A stretch of 64,000 nucleotides of DNA, taken from the NCBI GenBank assembly GCA_965229335.1, contig OZ245874.1, positions 5,518,001 to 5,582,000 of the forward strand, written 5' to 3'. The notes under the pieces are model-generated. The model was not told where the DNA came from and ran no database searches. It saw only the letters and a list, made by a program, of their open reading frames with translations. The translations under genes and the position numbers were made by a program. This DNA comes from JAFKFH01 sp017307375. Its GTDB lineage: Bacteria; Pseudomonadota; Alphaproteobacteria; Ferrovibrionales; Ferrovibrionaceae. Of the stretch, positions 1-9,382 are shown piece after piece; the stretch's first letter is position 1, and every line of letters starts with the position of its first letter.

Positions 1-542
1 TCGTTGGCCGACGGCAGGCGGCTGCCGTCGCCGTTGGTGATGGTGGTGACGCCGTAGGGCGACCCGCCGGTGATCTCGTCATTGCGCATCTGGCCCTGCG
101 CCGTGTAGGGCAGGCCGACGACGACCATGCCATGATGCAGCAGGGTCGGGATGAAGCCGAGAATCGTGCTTTCCTGGCCGCCGTGCTGGGTGGCCGACGC
201 GGTGAAGACCGACCCGACCTTGCCGACCAGCTTGCCCTGGAACCACAGGCCGCCGGTCTGGTCGATGAAGTTGCGCAGCTGCGAGGCCATGGTGCCGAAA
301 CGCGTGCCGGCGCCGAAGATGATCGCGTCGTAATTGGCCAGTTCGTTGACGTCGGTGATGACCGGCGCCTTCTGGTCGACCTTGCCATGCGCCGCGGCGA
401 AGGCTTCGGCCGACATCAGCTCGGGCACCCGGCGGATGTCGACGGTGACGCCCGCGACTTCGCCGGCGCCGGCGGCGATCGCCTCGGCCATCGCCTCGAC
501 ATGGCCGTACATCGAATGATACAGCACCAGGACCTTGGTCAT
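1..542 (-). CDS. wrbA: NAD(P)H:quinone oxidoreductase WrbA, 3' end outside window
   Basis: Cytosolic flavodoxin-fold FMN enzyme for two-electron reduction of quinones. From the ATG at 542 the protein starts [19 protein letters not shown], the flavodoxin phosphate-binding loop. It continues with the family segments [16 protein letters not shown] and [16 protein letters not shown] (WrbA signature) and the late segment GSPYGVTTI. About 180 of the usual ~200 residues are present, and the C-terminus lies beyond the left edge. The 124 bases upstream (543-666) hold no gene and presumably its promoter; I see no confident -35/-10 there. Confidence 0.93.
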   Translation of the reverse strand, partial: MTKVLVLYHSMYGHVEAMAEAIAAGAGEVAGVTVDIRRVPELMSAEAFAAAHGKVDQKAPVITDVNELANYDAIIFGAGTRFGTMASQLRNFIDQTGGLWFQGKLVGKVGSVFTASATQHGGQESTILGFIPTLLHHGMVVVGLPYTAQGQMRNDEITGGSPYGVTTITNGDGSRLPSAN

Positions 543-666
543 TTTCCGCTCCATGCGTTTGCTCTGCCGACGGCCCTTCCGGCCGCCTCGGCATCAGATG
601 TACCGCATGCACGGGATTTAGATAATTGCGCCTTTCGGAATTCGATTGTTTCCGATTTGGCGACGA

Positions 667-1098
667 TCAGGGCGGTGGCAGCGGTTGCGCAATCACCGGC
701 GCGATCGGCGCGGTGGCCGAGGGCTGGATCGCGCCCTGCTGGACCGCCGGCGGCAGCGGCGCCAGCGGCGGCGGGGGCGGATTTGGCGGCCAGGTCTTCG
801 GATCGGTCACGGTCAGCGGCGGCGCCGACCGGTCGGCCCGGTCGTGATACGGTTCCGCCGACTGGTAGCAGTCGACCCCGCCCAGGTTGCGATAGCAGTA
901 GCCCGGCCGCGGATTGACGCTCTCGGCCGTCGTCTTGCGTTCGCAATAGCTGGAACCGTAATACATGCCCGGCGTCGGGCAGACGGTGCCATAGTTGAAG
1001 AACGGCTGCTCGGGGTCGCGCGGGCCGCCGGCGCAGGCGGCCACGAGACCTGCCATCGCCAGGCATGCTATGCTATGGATTGCGGTGGCGCGGATCAT
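667..1098 (-). CDS. Small proline-rich lipoprotein, function unknown
   Basis: From ATG 1098 the protein is 143 residues. It has a short signal peptide ending in LVAAC, a lipobox, so it should be lipidated and membrane anchored. The middle has several cysteines (VCPTPG, SYCERK, GYCYRN, VDCYQ) and the C-terminal third is a proline-rich tail. An in-frame upstream ATG at 1134 would add 12 residues, but the signal peptide fits 1098 better. It is divergently arranged with the next gene. I do not recognise a family. Confidence 0.6.
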   Translation of the reverse strand: MIRATAIHSIACLAMAGLVAACAGGPRDPEQPFFNYGTVCPTPGMYYGSSYCERKTTAESVNPRPGYCYRNLGGVDCYQSAEPYHDRADRSAPPLTVTDPKTWPPNPPPPPLAPLPPAVQQGAIQPSATAPIAPVIAQPLPPP

Positions 1099-1143
1099 CC
1101 GGTTTTCGGCCCCCAGGACGTACGAACGAGTCATAGGCGCCCC

Positions 1144-2001
1144 ATGCTTGCCAAACCGTTAAACGCATCGGCGGTCTGGGCCGTGATGCTGGCTTTGCCC
1201 AGCGCGGCGCTGGCGGCCTCGATCCTCGCCCTGCCGCAATACGGGGTGCGGGCAGTGATCCAGTCCTGGTCGGGTCCGCCGCCCAAATTCACCGCGGCTG
1301 TCGCCCGGCCGCTGAACGAGCCGATCCGGCCGAGCCCGGTTATTCCCGAGATCATACCGGAAGTTTCGGCCGCCACCCCGCCTGCCCCGGCTGTTGCCGA
1401 AGCGGCGCCTGCCCCGCCGGCCGCAGTCGAGGCGCCGCCGCAGGAACCGGCACTGGTCGAGGCACCGATCCCGCAGGCGCGGCCCGTGCTGCGGCCGATC
1501 GCGCCGCCCGTGCGGCGCATCGCCCAGGCACCGGCAGTGCCGCGCGCCGCGGCTGCCGCACCGGCCCGGCCCGGCCCGGTCGCCCAGGCGGCCGCCCCGG
1601 CGGCCGATCCCGGCTTCGTGCTGCCGGTCGAACACCCGTCGAAGATTTCCGGGCTGGTCGTCGGACCGCAGGGTGATGGCTGGCGACTGACGCTCGAGGC
1701 CGACGGGCCGACCTCCGCCTTCTATTCGGTGCTGCCGCTGGGCCAGCAGGTCCTGATCGCCTTGCCCCAGGCCACCTGGAACATTCCGGTTCATCACGAC
1801 CTCTATGCCGGCCGGCTGATCCTGGCCGACTGGAAGAACGGGGTCCTGACCGTGACGGCGGCGGCGCCGGTCGACATCACCGGCGTCACTACGGCGACGC
1901 CGGTCGATGCCGGTCCCTACCGCCTGATGTTCGACCTGAAGCCTGAGAACGGCATGCCCTACCGCCGCGGCGGCATCGTCGCCTGGGGAACCAAGCCGTG
2001 A
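1144..2001 (+). CDS. Secreted Ala/Pro-rich protein with C-terminal AMIN-like beta domain
   Basis: 285 residues. The N-terminus MLAKPLNASAVWAVMLAL and an Ala-rich stretch look like a signal peptide. Residues ~45-150 are a low-complexity Ala/Pro linker, and residues ~155-285 form a predicted all-beta domain resembling AMIN-type envelope-binding domains (weak similarity by eye). The open frame extends upstream to 646, but the ATG at 1144 places a signal peptide first and avoids overlap with the divergent lipoprotein gene. Its stop overlaps the start of the next gene (TGATG). A role in periplasm or peptidoglycan binding is inferred only. Confidence 0.6.
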   Translation: MLAKPLNASAVWAVMLALPSAALAASILALPQYGVRAVIQSWSGPPPKFTAAVARPLNEPIRPSPVIPEIIPEVSAATPPAPAVAEAAPAPPAAVEAPPQEPALVEAPIPQARPVLRPIAPPVRRIAQAPAVPRAAAAAPARPGPVAQAAAPAADPGFVLPVEHPSKISGLVVGPQGDGWRLTLEADGPTSAFYSVLPLGQQVLIALPQATWNIPVHHDLYAGRLILADWKNGVLTVTAAAPVDITGVTTATPVDAGPYRLMFDLKPENGMPYRRGGIVAWGTKP

Positions 2002-2435
2002 TGGTCGACCTGCCGATCGTCGTTGCGGCCAACGACCTCTGCGTCAATGCCTGCCTCTACAACGAGGACAAGGGTTGCCTGCCGGGCGCGCAGGCCAATG
2101 CCGACAAGTGCTTCATCGAGTCGCTGGGCAAGCGGGTGATGGAAGTCGAGACCTTCATTCGCGAGGAAGCCAAGAAGCTGCCGCCCGAGCCGCCGAAGGC
2201 CAAGAAGCCCGACAAGCCCGCGGAACCCGAGAAAAAACCGGAGCAGACGGCCAAGGCGCCGGAACCGGCCAAGCCGGCCGAACCGCCCAAACCGGCCGAG
2301 CCCGCAAAGCCGGCCGAGACCGCCCCCGCCGCCAGCGGGGAAGGTGCAACCGCGGCGATGAGCGGCGCCGACCCCGCGTCGAGCCCGTTGCCGATGAGCC
2401 TGTGGCGCAAGCCCGAGGACGCCACCGAGGAATAG
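2001..2435 (+). CDS. Small protein with Lys/Pro/Glu/Ala-repeat tail
   Basis: 144 residues, starting at the ATG that overlaps the preceding stop by one base (a GTG three bases earlier is also in frame). The first ~60 residues contain four cysteines (NDLCVNACLYNEDKGC, then DKCF). From residue ~65 the protein is a tract of PAKPAEP-type repeats, like a flexible TonB-style spacer. Tight coupling to the AMIN-like gene suggests the two products work together at the envelope. No family recognised. Confidence 0.55.
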   Translation: MVDLPIVVAANDLCVNACLYNEDKGCLPGAQANADKCFIESLGKRVMEVETFIREEAKKLPPEPPKAKKPDKPAEPEKKPEQTAKAPEPAKPAEPPKPAEPAKPAETAPAASGEGATAAMSGADPASSPLPMSLWRKPEDATEE

Positions 2436-2443
2436 CTGGCCCG

Positions 2444-3853
2444 TCAGCCGTGGTTGTCCGGCAGTTCCAGCCGGAAGGTGGTGCCGAGCGGCCCGGTGCG
2501 GGCAAGCGTCAGATCGCCGCCATGGGCGCGCAGCATTTCGCGGGCGATCGCCAGGCCGAGCCCCGAACCGCCCGGCCGGCCGCGGCCGCGGAAAGGTTCG
2601 AACAGATGGGTCCGCACCGTCTCGGGAATGCCCTGGCCGGTATCCGCGATCTCGACCACCACGGTTCCCGCACGGACCACGGCGTCGAAACGGATCTCGC
2701 CCTCGCCGGCGATCGCCTGTCCGGCATTGCGCGCAAGATTGAGAAAGGCCCGGAACAGCTGGTCGCGGTCGCCTTCGATCAGCAGATCCGGCGCCACGTT
2801 GTTGACCCAGCGCACCTCGGCACCGTCGGGCAGATCGACGAAGCTCTCGACCTCCTCGATCAGCCGGGCCAGCGCAAAGCGCGAGCGTTTCAACGGTGCT
2901 TCCTCGGCCCGTCCATAGGACAGGACGGTCGTGCACAGGGTGATCGCGCGGCCGATCGAATCGATCAGGCGCGGTGTCAGGCGGCGGACGGCCGGCTCCT
3001 CCGAATCGGCCAGGCGGTCGGATACGATCTGTGCGGTCGCCAGGATGTTGCGCAGGTCGTGATTGACCTTGCTCATCGCCTCGCCCAGCGCGGCCAGCCG
3101 CGCCTGGCGGGTCATCGCCGCGCGCAATTCCTGCTGCATCGTCGCCAGCTCGGCCTCGGCCAGGCCGATCTCGTCCGAGCGGCCCGACGGCTCGATCACG
3201 CGCAAGCCATCGGCAGGCGCCTCGCGGAAACTGATCATCGCCTGGGTCAGACGGCGCAACGGACGCACCATCATCCAATGCAGGCTGAAGAACACCGCGG
3301 TGGCGGTCAGCAGCGAGATGACGATGGAAAGCGTCAGGATGCGCCCGGAGAACGCAAACAGCTCGGCCTTCAACGGCGCCAGCGGCAGCACGACCTCGAG
3401 CCCGACATCCGGGCCGCGCCGCGGCACGCCCCTGATCAGCACGTCGGTCTCGTCGGGCAGCGCCATGGCGACGAAGACGTCTCGCATCAGGTCCCACGGC
3501 GAATCCTGGGCGATATCGTAGCTGAGCGCCACATTCTGCGGCATCCGGTCGGACAGCAGCAGCACCCGGCGGTCGGGCTGCTTCATCATCACCGCCTGGG
3601 CGCCGGCCGCGGCCAGAAGTTTGGTCTCCAGATCCGGATCGACCATGTTTTCCGGCGCGGCAAGCAGCGCCAGACTGGCAAGATAGGCGGCATCGAGCTT
3701 TTCCAGGTACCAGGTCTGCCGGTAGCGGGCGACCGACGGCACATAGATCATCACTTCGCTCACCATCACGAAGGTGATGGTGAGCAAGAGAAGCCGGGCG
3801 GACAACGTGCGCCACGCGCGGGTCCGCGGCCGTTCGGTCGGGGTCAGCTCCAT
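2444..3853 (-). CDS. Membrane sensor histidine kinase (orphan)
   Basis: 469 residues. TM helices lie at about 18-38 and 170-192 and flank a periplasmic sensor of ~130 residues. A HAMP linker follows, then a DHp domain with the H-box around His265 (SKVNHDLRN). The ATPase domain shows an N-box (NLARNAGQAI), G1 (DTGQGIPE) and G2 (GGSGLGLAI). Its start overlaps the end of the flavoprotein gene by 10 bases, so it is the third gene of the VTT-protein operon. No response regulator lies next to it, so its partner is unknown; the operon suggests envelope or redox sensing. Confidence 0.9.
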   Translation of the reverse strand: MELTPTERPRTRAWRTLSARLLLLTITFVMVSEVMIYVPSVARYRQTWYLEKLDAAYLASLALLAAPENMVDPDLETKLLAAAGAQAVMMKQPDRRVLLLSDRMPQNVALSYDIAQDSPWDLMRDVFVAMALPDETDVLIRGVPRRGPDVGLEVVLPLAPLKAELFAFSGRILTLSIVISLLTATAVFFSLHWMMVRPLRRLTQAMISFREAPADGLRVIEPSGRSDEIGLAEAELATMQQELRAAMTRQARLAALGEAMSKVNHDLRNILATAQIVSDRLADSEEPAVRRLTPRLIDSIGRAITLCTTVLSYGRAEEAPLKRSRFALARLIEEVESFVDLPDGAEVRWVNNVAPDLLIEGDRDQLFRAFLNLARNAGQAIAGEGEIRFDAVVRAGTVVVEIADTGQGIPETVRTHLFEPFRGRGRPGGSGLGLAIAREMLRAHGGDLTLARTGPLGTTFRLELPDNHG

Positions 3854-5250
3854 CGCAACAGGAATCGCACCACGCGTTTTGCCCGTTCGGAGAATAACAT
3901 CGGCAGAAAGAATGCGCCCGCAGCGCGTTTTCCCGCCTCGCTCCGCGTCGGATACGGCAGGACGCCGGCCGCCAGGGCGCCGAGCTTCATGCCCCGTTCC
4001 ACCGCCAGCACATAGGGTGCCAGCAGGTCTCCTGCACCGGGCCCGACGATGCCAGCCCCGAGCAGCCGGCCGCGCCGGTCGGCGATCAGCTTGACCAGCC
4101 CGTCGGGGTCGCCCTCGGCCCGGGCCCGGTCGTTCTCGCCGAAGCCCGAGCGCAGGATGCGGATCGTGCCGTGGCGGGCGCGGGCCTCGGCCTCGCCCAG
4201 CCCGACATAGGCCAGTTCCGGATCGCCGTAGGTCACGCGCGGCATCCGCTCGGGCCGATAGCGCGCCGGCAGGCGGAACAGCATGTTGCGCAGCACCACC
4301 CCGGCCTGGTGGCCGGCCACGTGGGTGAACTGCAGGCCGCCCGTGACGTCGCCCAGCGCGAAGACGCGGGGGTTGGTCGTCCGCAGGCGGTCGTCGACGG
4401 TGATGCCGCCGTCACCATGGGCGATACCGGCCGCCTCGAGGCCGAGGCCCGCCAGCGAAGGGCGGCGCCCCGCCGCCACCAGCAGGTGCGAGCCCCCGAC
4501 CCGCCGGCCATCGGCCAGGTCCAGCGCGATCCCCTCGCCGACCCGGGTTGCGGCAACTACCGCCTGGCCCTCATGGAGGGTGACGCCCTCACCGCGCAGC
4601 CGGGCGAGCAGCACGGCCGCGAGTTCGGCATCCTCGCGCGCCAGGGCGCGGCCGGCGTCGATCACCGTCACCTCGGCACCCAGGCGGCGATGGGCCTGGG
4701 CCATCTCGATGCCGATCGGTCCGGCGCCGAGGATGACGAGATGGCGCGGACAGGTGCGATTGGCCCAGATGGTCTCGCTGGTCATCCAGGGCACGGCGTC
4801 GAGACCGGGGATGCGGGGGATCGCCGGGGCGGCGCCGGTGGCGATCACGACGTATTTCGCCTCGACCCGCCAGGTGTCGTCGACCGCCAAGGTCGTTCGG
4901 CCGACGAACCGGGCCGACCCGGCCAGCACGGTGACGCCGAGCGCCCGGAAGCGGTCGGCGGTGTCGGTCGGCGCGATCGCGGCGATGGCACGGTCGACAT
5001 GCGCCATCGCTGCCGCAAAGTCGATCAGCGGCGGGCCGGCGGCAATGCCGAAACGATGGGCCTCGCGCACCGCCTGGGCACGGGCCGCGACGGCCAGCAA
5101 CGCCTTCGACGGCACGCAGCCGGTATTGAGGCAGTCGCCGCCCATCCGGCCGGCCTCGATCAGCACGGTGCGCGCCCCGAACTGCGCCGCGCCGGCCGCG
5201 ACCGACAACCCGGCCGCCCCGGCGCCGATCACGCAGACATCGGCCACCAT
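3844..5250 (-). CDS. FAD-dependent disulfide oxidoreductase (MerA/Lpd-like)
   Basis: 468 residues from ATG 5250 (a GTG at 5265 is also possible). An N-terminal FAD Rossmann motif (VIGAGAAG) precedes the redox pair C40/C45 in GGDCLNTGCVPSK. An NAD(P) motif (LGAGPIGIEMA) and second FAD motif (ALGDV) follow. The C-terminal segment PYPTRSEAGKRAAG resembles mercuric reductase rather than lipoamide dehydrogenase, which carries His-Pro-Thr there. The heavy-metal N-domain and C-terminal Cys pair of true MerA are missing, so mercury reduction is unlikely. Such proteins often sit beside VTT/TVP38 membrane proteins, as here. The substrate is unknown. Confidence 0.88.
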   Translation of the reverse strand: MVADVCVIGAGAAGLSVAAGAAQFGARTVLIEAGRMGGDCLNTGCVPSKALLAVAARAQAVREAHRFGIAAGPPLIDFAAAMAHVDRAIAAIAPTDTADRFRALGVTVLAGSARFVGRTTLAVDDTWRVEAKYVVIATGAAPAIPRIPGLDAVPWMTSETIWANRTCPRHLVILGAGPIGIEMAQAHRRLGAEVTVIDAGRALAREDAELAAVLLARLRGEGVTLHEGQAVVAATRVGEGIALDLADGRRVGGSHLLVAAGRRPSLAGLGLEAAGIAHGDGGITVDDRLRTTNPRVFALGDVTGGLQFTHVAGHQAGVVLRNMLFRLPARYRPERMPRVTYGDPELAYVGLGEAEARARHGTIRILRSGFGENDRARAEGDPDGLVKLIADRRGRLLGAGIVGPGAGDLLAPYVLAVERGMKLGALAAGVLPYPTRSEAGKRAAGAFFLPMLFSERAKRVVRFLLRWS

Positions 5251-5254
5251 CGTC

Positions 5255-5944
5255 TCAACGGTCACGGCGCGCCCGCCACAGACGGTAGAACACCGGCACC
5301 AGGGCCAGCAAGGCGAGCAGCACGAAGGCCGCCATCAGATGAGGCGTCAGGATCTGGCGCAGGTTGAGGACCGGCGCATCGAGCAACATGCCGAGGCCGC
5401 GGCCGGCATAGGCATAGACGATCGCCCCGGGGACCACCCCGACAGCCGTGGTCCAGATGTAGGTGCGGATCCGCACCGAGAAGAAGGCGGGGGCGAGATT
5501 GACCAGCCAGAACGGAAAGGCGGGCACCAGCCGCAGGAACAGAAGATAGCTCGCCGCGTCACGGGCAAAGCCGGCCTCGAAGCGCCGCAACCGCGGTCCC
5601 AGCCGGCCGCGCCAGCCATCGCCCAGCGCCGAGCGCGCGACGAGGAAGATGAGCGTCGCGCCGCAGGTCGCCCCAAGGACCGAGAGACCGGCGCCGGCCC
5701 ACACCCCGAACAGGAAACCGCCCAGCAGCGACATGACGATCCCGAGCGGCAGCGACAGCGCGGTGACGCCGGCATAGGCGACGATATAGGCTAGGCCTGC
5801 CCAGACCGGCCGGGCAGCGACCTCGGCCCTCAGCGTCTCGCGATTGCCACGGAGCCAGTCCAGCATCAGCGACTTTTCGGGGCCGAGCGTCCAGACCAGG
5901 CAGACGGCCAGGACCAGCACCGCCACCGGCCCGTAGCGCCGCAT
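5255..5944 (-). CDS. TVP38/TMEM64 (VTT/DedA-like) membrane protein
   Basis: 229 residues from ATG 5944. Upstream in-frame starts to 6079 would add a non-hydrophobic leader. It has six or so hydrophobic segments. The VTT core is visible as the SLPLGIVMSLLGGFLFG loop, GATLIFLVAR and the FLRLVPAFPFWLVNLAPA re-entrant segment, ending RLWRARRDR in the cytoplasm. It is first gene of a three-gene operon with the disulfide reductase and the kinase. Family members are linked to lipid scrambling/transport and envelope homeostasis; the substrate here cannot be told. Confidence 0.88.
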   Translation of the reverse strand: MRRYGPVAVLVLAVCLVWTLGPEKSLMLDWLRGNRETLRAEVAARPVWAGLAYIVAYAGVTALSLPLGIVMSLLGGFLFGVWAGAGLSVLGATCGATLIFLVARSALGDGWRGRLGPRLRRFEAGFARDAASYLLFLRLVPAFPFWLVNLAPAFFSVRIRTYIWTTAVGVVPGAIVYAYAGRGLGMLLDAPVLNLRQILTPHLMAAFVLLALLALVPVFYRLWRARRDR

Positions 5945-6160
5945 GATGCCCGCCGGCCGAGATCCCCCAGCTGCCTGTCCGCCCAAAGCGCTGCCAATCC
6001 CTTCCAGCGTGTGATTGCACGCCGACACTAGCGACTGACGCGTCGGGTTGTAAGGGGCCATCACCCGAACGTGACGCAACAGTCAGATGCGAACGAATCT
6101 TGGCAAACCACCTTGTCAGGGCGTAAGGATGGAACATCGATCCAAGGAGCCCGCCCCTGC

Positions 6161-7030
6161 ATGGCCAGCGCCGATGCCGAGACCCTGAAGCTGATCTCGA
6201 CAGTGGAAAGCCGCAGCCGCAAGCTGTGGCAGGCCTATGCCGACCGGCGTGCACGGATGCCCGGTATCGCCGGTCTCCGCGCCTTTACCGACGAAGTCGA
6301 CACGCTGATGCGCTTCGTCGACTTCGTCGACGAGCGGCTGGCGCAGGGCAAGTTCGACAAGAAGGTCGAATTGCGCCGGCATTGCTCGCAGTTGCGCTGG
6401 CGCACGATCTCGCTGCGGCTTTCGGTCGCCAACGACTACCTCGTCGCCTTTTCGGAGGGGCGCTGGCCGCAGGGCCTTGGCGCCAAGCAGGTCTACCAGC
6501 GCGAGCAGGCCTTCCTGGCCAAAGCGCGCGAGTACCACCGGGTGCACAGCCTGCTCGATGCCTTGCCCGAGTTCGACGAGAGCCATTTCGACCGCATCAG
6601 CGCCTTGCTCGATCACCTGTCGGAGGATGCGCGTGCCCTGGTCGATTTCGCCGACGAGGCACCGCCGCCGGTGAGGGACGCGCCCGCCCCCGCCCCCCGT
6701 CCGCGGCCCGCCGCGCCCCGGATCGTCCGGCCGGGGCCGGAGAGCAACTATCAGAAGGTCGAGCTGCCGTTTGAATTGCGCACCGGCGCGCGCTATCTCA
6801 CCCGTACGGCGCCCGAACTGGTGACCGCGGCGCGCAAGCGGCTGGGATTGACGCTGCCCGACCTTGCCCGACGTGTCGGCATCCCCGATACTCAACTGGC
6901 GCTGCTGCTGGGCGGGCACGACCCGATACCGACGAGCGTCCTGCAGCGTATCGAACTGGTGCTTTCGGGAGGCCGTCCGCCAGGCGAGCCGATGATCGAC
7001 AGTCCCTACGATCCGATGGCCAAGCTTTGA
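6161..7030 (+). CDS. Uncharacterised protein with C-terminal XRE-like helix-turn-helix
   Basis: 289 residues. The ATG at 6161 has AAGGAG 12-17 bases upstream; the open frame reaches back to 6071 without such a site. The N-terminal ~180 residues are predicted helical and rich in charged residues. A Pro/Ala linker (residues ~180-205) leads to a C-terminal ~60-residue segment (ARKRLGLTLPDLARRVGIPD) with the spacing of an XRE-type DNA-binding domain. It could be a regulator or scaffold. It appears cotranscribed with the small membrane protein that follows. Confidence 0.6.
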   Translation: MASADAETLKLISTVESRSRKLWQAYADRRARMPGIAGLRAFTDEVDTLMRFVDFVDERLAQGKFDKKVELRRHCSQLRWRTISLRLSVANDYLVAFSEGRWPQGLGAKQVYQREQAFLAKAREYHRVHSLLDALPEFDESHFDRISALLDHLSEDARALVDFADEAPPPVRDAPAPAPRPRPAAPRIVRPGPESNYQKVELPFELRTGARYLTRTAPELVTAARKRLGLTLPDLARRVGIPDTQLALLLGGHDPIPTSVLQRIELVLSGGRPPGEPMIDSPYDPMAKL

Positions 7031-7047
7031 CAGAAAGGGCCGTCACC

Positions 7048-7392
7048 ATGGCTGACCAGCAAGATACCGATCCGGCCCGGAATTCCACCAGGCCCGAACG
7101 CGGCAATGCCCGCATCGACCGCCTGTTCGTGCTGGTGGCGACGCTGATCGTGCTGCTCGGCCTCGGCTATGCCGGTTATCTCGCCTTCACGATGAACACC
7201 GCCTCCGAGGCCGACGGCGCCGAGATGTCGAACCATGGCGTCTTCGCCACCATTCTCGGCATCGTGCTCAGTGTCGGGCTGGGCGTTCTTCTGACCACGA
7301 TCTTCGTCCGCGGCCGGCGGCGCGAGGCCCGCGACGAGAATGCCCACGTCTACAAGGCGCCGCCGCGGCCGGAATGGTTCAAGGACGGCTGA
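7048..7392 (+). CDS. Small two-TM membrane protein
   Basis: 114 residues from ATG 7048, preceded by an AAAGGG ribosome-binding site; a TTG at 7027 overlapping the previous stop is less likely. There is a hydrophilic N-terminus, TM1 at about residues 25-47, a short loop, TM2 at about 65-86, then a basic cytoplasmic tail (RGRRREARDE) ending PPRPEWFKDG. Function unknown. Confidence 0.6.
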   Translation: MADQQDTDPARNSTRPERGNARIDRLFVLVATLIVLLGLGYAGYLAFTMNTASEADGAEMSNHGVFATILGIVLSVGLGVLLTTIFVRGRRREARDENAHVYKAPPRPEWFKDG

Positions 7393-7446
7393 AATCCCGC
7401 GCGACCGGCCGGGGACACGTCGCCCTCCATCGCCCAACAAGCTTGC

Positions 7447-7463
7447 GTTTTCCGTCAGAAAAC
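7447..7463 (+). promoter_or_regulatory. Inverted repeat GTTTTC-N5-GAAAAC upstream of chemoreceptor gene
   Basis: Perfect 6-bp arms with a 5-base spacer, 40 bases before the receptor start. It could be an operator or a small hairpin in the leader; there is no T-tract, so it is a poor terminator. Confidence 0.3.
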
Positions 7464-7502
7464 CGCATCAGCAATCCCGGGGTGTGGGAGGAGAGCGATT
7501 GA

Positions 7503-9380
7503 ATGCGACGTAATCTGCCGATCAGCAACCGGGAATATCGCCTGGCCGACGACGCGATGCTTGTCTCGCGTACCGATCTCAAGGGCAAGATTACCGCCTT
7601 CAACGATCAGTTCGTCGCCGTCTCGGGCTTCACGCCCGAGGAATTGCACCAGGCCCCGCACAACATCGTGCGCCATCCCGACATGCCCGAGGCCGCGTTC
7701 GCCGATCTGTGGGCGACGCTGAAGGCCGGCCGGCCGTGGACCGGGGCGGTGAAGAACCGCCGCAAGGACGGCGACCACTACTGGGTCCGCGCGTCGGTAT
7801 CGCCGATCGTCGAAGCCGGGCGGGTGGTCGGCTATGTCTCGATCCGCACGGCCCTGACCGCGGCGGAGAAAAGCGCGGCCGACGCACTCTACAAGCGGAT
7901 CGGCACCGGCGACGCCAAGGACATCGATCTGGTCGCAGGCCAGGTCGTGCCGCGCCGCAGCGCGTTCGGCCGCATGCTGTCGGGCATCGGGCGCTCGGTC
8001 GCAACGCGTATCGCGGCAAGCCTGGCAGTGGCGGCAGGCGGGATGGTTGCCGGGGTGGCGGCCTTGCTGTTGCTGCCAACGGGCGGCTTGGCCGCGCTGA
8101 TCGCCTCTCTCGTGGTCGGCCTGGTCCTCGCGGCGGCTGTCGGAGGGAGCGCCGCCAGGCTGCTTGCCCGCGCCGGAGACAGCTTCGCCCAGGCCTTCGT
8201 CGCGCTGGCCAACGGCGACTACAACCGTGTCCTGGTTTCACCGGCCGGCGATGCCGCGCTGGTGGCCGCCGCCGACCAGTTCCGGGCGATGCAGATGCGG
8301 TTGGCCTATCTCGACTTCGAGCGCGAGCAGGCGATCATCCAGACCGAGGCCGAGCGCCGGCGCCAGGCCGCGAACGAGGCCGCCGCTGCCGAGCAGCGGC
8401 TGCGACACGAGCAGGAGGCAGCCGTCGCCGAAGAACGTCGCCGGCGCGAGGCACAAGAGGCCGAACAGCGCCACCAGGCCGAACGACAGGCCGCCGAGGA
8501 GCGCCAGCAGCAACAGGCGGCGGCCCAGCGCCGCGCGGCGCTGGTGGCGCTCGCGGACAATTTCGAACGCGCCGTCGGCGGGCTGGTCGGCGATGTCGGG
8601 CGCTCGGCCGGAGCGATGGAGCAGACGGCCGAGGCGATGACGGCGATCGCGACCACGACCTCGGCCCGCAGCCGCGACGCGGCCGACGCCACCGAACGGG
8701 TGACCGGCGACGTCCACGCGGTTGCCGCCGCCTCGGAAGAACTGGCCGCGTCGATCGGCGAAATCGGCCGGCAGGTCGCCACCGCCGCGTCGGTCGCCCA
8801 GGATGCCGTCGCCCAGGCGCATTCGACCGACCGCATCATGCGGGAACTGGCCGCGGCCGCCGACAAGATCGGCGAGGTGGTCAGCCTGATCACCGCCATC
8901 GCCGGCCAGACCAACCTGCTGGCCCTGAACGCCACCATCGAGGCGGCGCGGGCGGGCGAGGCCGGCAAGGGTTTTGCCGTCGTCGCCTCCGAGGTGAAAA
9001 GCCTGGCGACCCAGACCGCCAAGGCCACCGAGGAAATCGGGCAGCAGGTCGCCGGCGTGCAAAGTTCGACCGCCCAGGCGGTGACGGCGATCCAGGCGAT
9101 TTCGGCCGTCATCGGCCAGATCGACGGGATCGCCGCCTCGATTGCGACCGCGGTCGAGGAACAGGGCACGGCGACGCGCGAAATCGCCCGCACGGTCGAA
9201 GGGGTGGCGCGCGAAACCCAGCGCGCGGCCGAGAACGTCGGGGTGGTCGAGCAGGCCGCATCGGAGTCGGGCGAGGCCGCCGCACGGGTGCGCCAGGCTG
9301 CTGCCGACCTGTCGTGCCAGGCCGGACAGCTGAAGACCGAGATCGCCAGTTTCGTCTCCGGCGTGCGGACGGGAACCTGA
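7503..9380 (+). CDS. PAS-containing methyl-accepting chemotaxis protein (Aer-like)
   Basis: 625 residues with a strong GGAGGAGAG site upstream. Residues ~15-115 form an Aer-type PAS domain, recognisable from [32 protein letters not shown] and the [13 protein letters not shown] strand. Two hydrophobic segments at ~172-215 form a membrane hairpin. An Arg/Glu/Gln-rich coiled coil (~275-345) leads into the MCP signalling domain, whose hairpin tip is [20 protein letters not shown]. There is no large periplasmic domain, so the cue is probably internal (redox/oxygen via PAS). No CheR-binding pentapeptide ends the protein. Confidence 0.92.
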   Translation: MRRNLPISNREYRLADDAMLVSRTDLKGKITAFNDQFVAVSGFTPEELHQAPHNIVRHPDMPEAAFADLWATLKAGRPWTGAVKNRRKDGDHYWVRASVSPIVEAGRVVGYVSIRTALTAAEKSAADALYKRIGTGDAKDIDLVAGQVVPRRSAFGRMLSGIGRSVATRIAASLAVAAGGMVAGVAALLLLPTGGLAALIASLVVGLVLAAAVGGSAARLLARAGDSFAQAFVALANGDYNRVLVSPAGDAALVAAADQFRAMQMRLAYLDFEREQAIIQTEAERRRQAANEAAAAEQRLRHEQEAAVAEERRRREAQEAEQRHQAERQAAEERQQQQAAAQRRAALVALADNFERAVGGLVGDVGRSAGAMEQTAEAMTAIATTTSARSRDAADATERVTGDVHAVAAASEELAASIGEIGRQVATAASVAQDAVAQAHSTDRIMRELAAAADKIGEVVSLITAIAGQTNLLALNATIEAARAGEAGKGFAVVASEVKSLATQTAKATEEIGQQVAGVQSSTAQAVTAIQAISAVIGQIDGIAASIATAVEEQGTATREIARTVEGVARETQRAAENVGVVEQAASESGEAAARVRQAAADLSCQAGQLKTEIASFVSGVRTGT

Positions 9381-9382
9381 TC

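Noticed and set aside
3844..5250. Mercuric reductase
   Set aside because: No heavy-metal-binding N-domain, no C-terminal Cys pair and no mer genes nearby.
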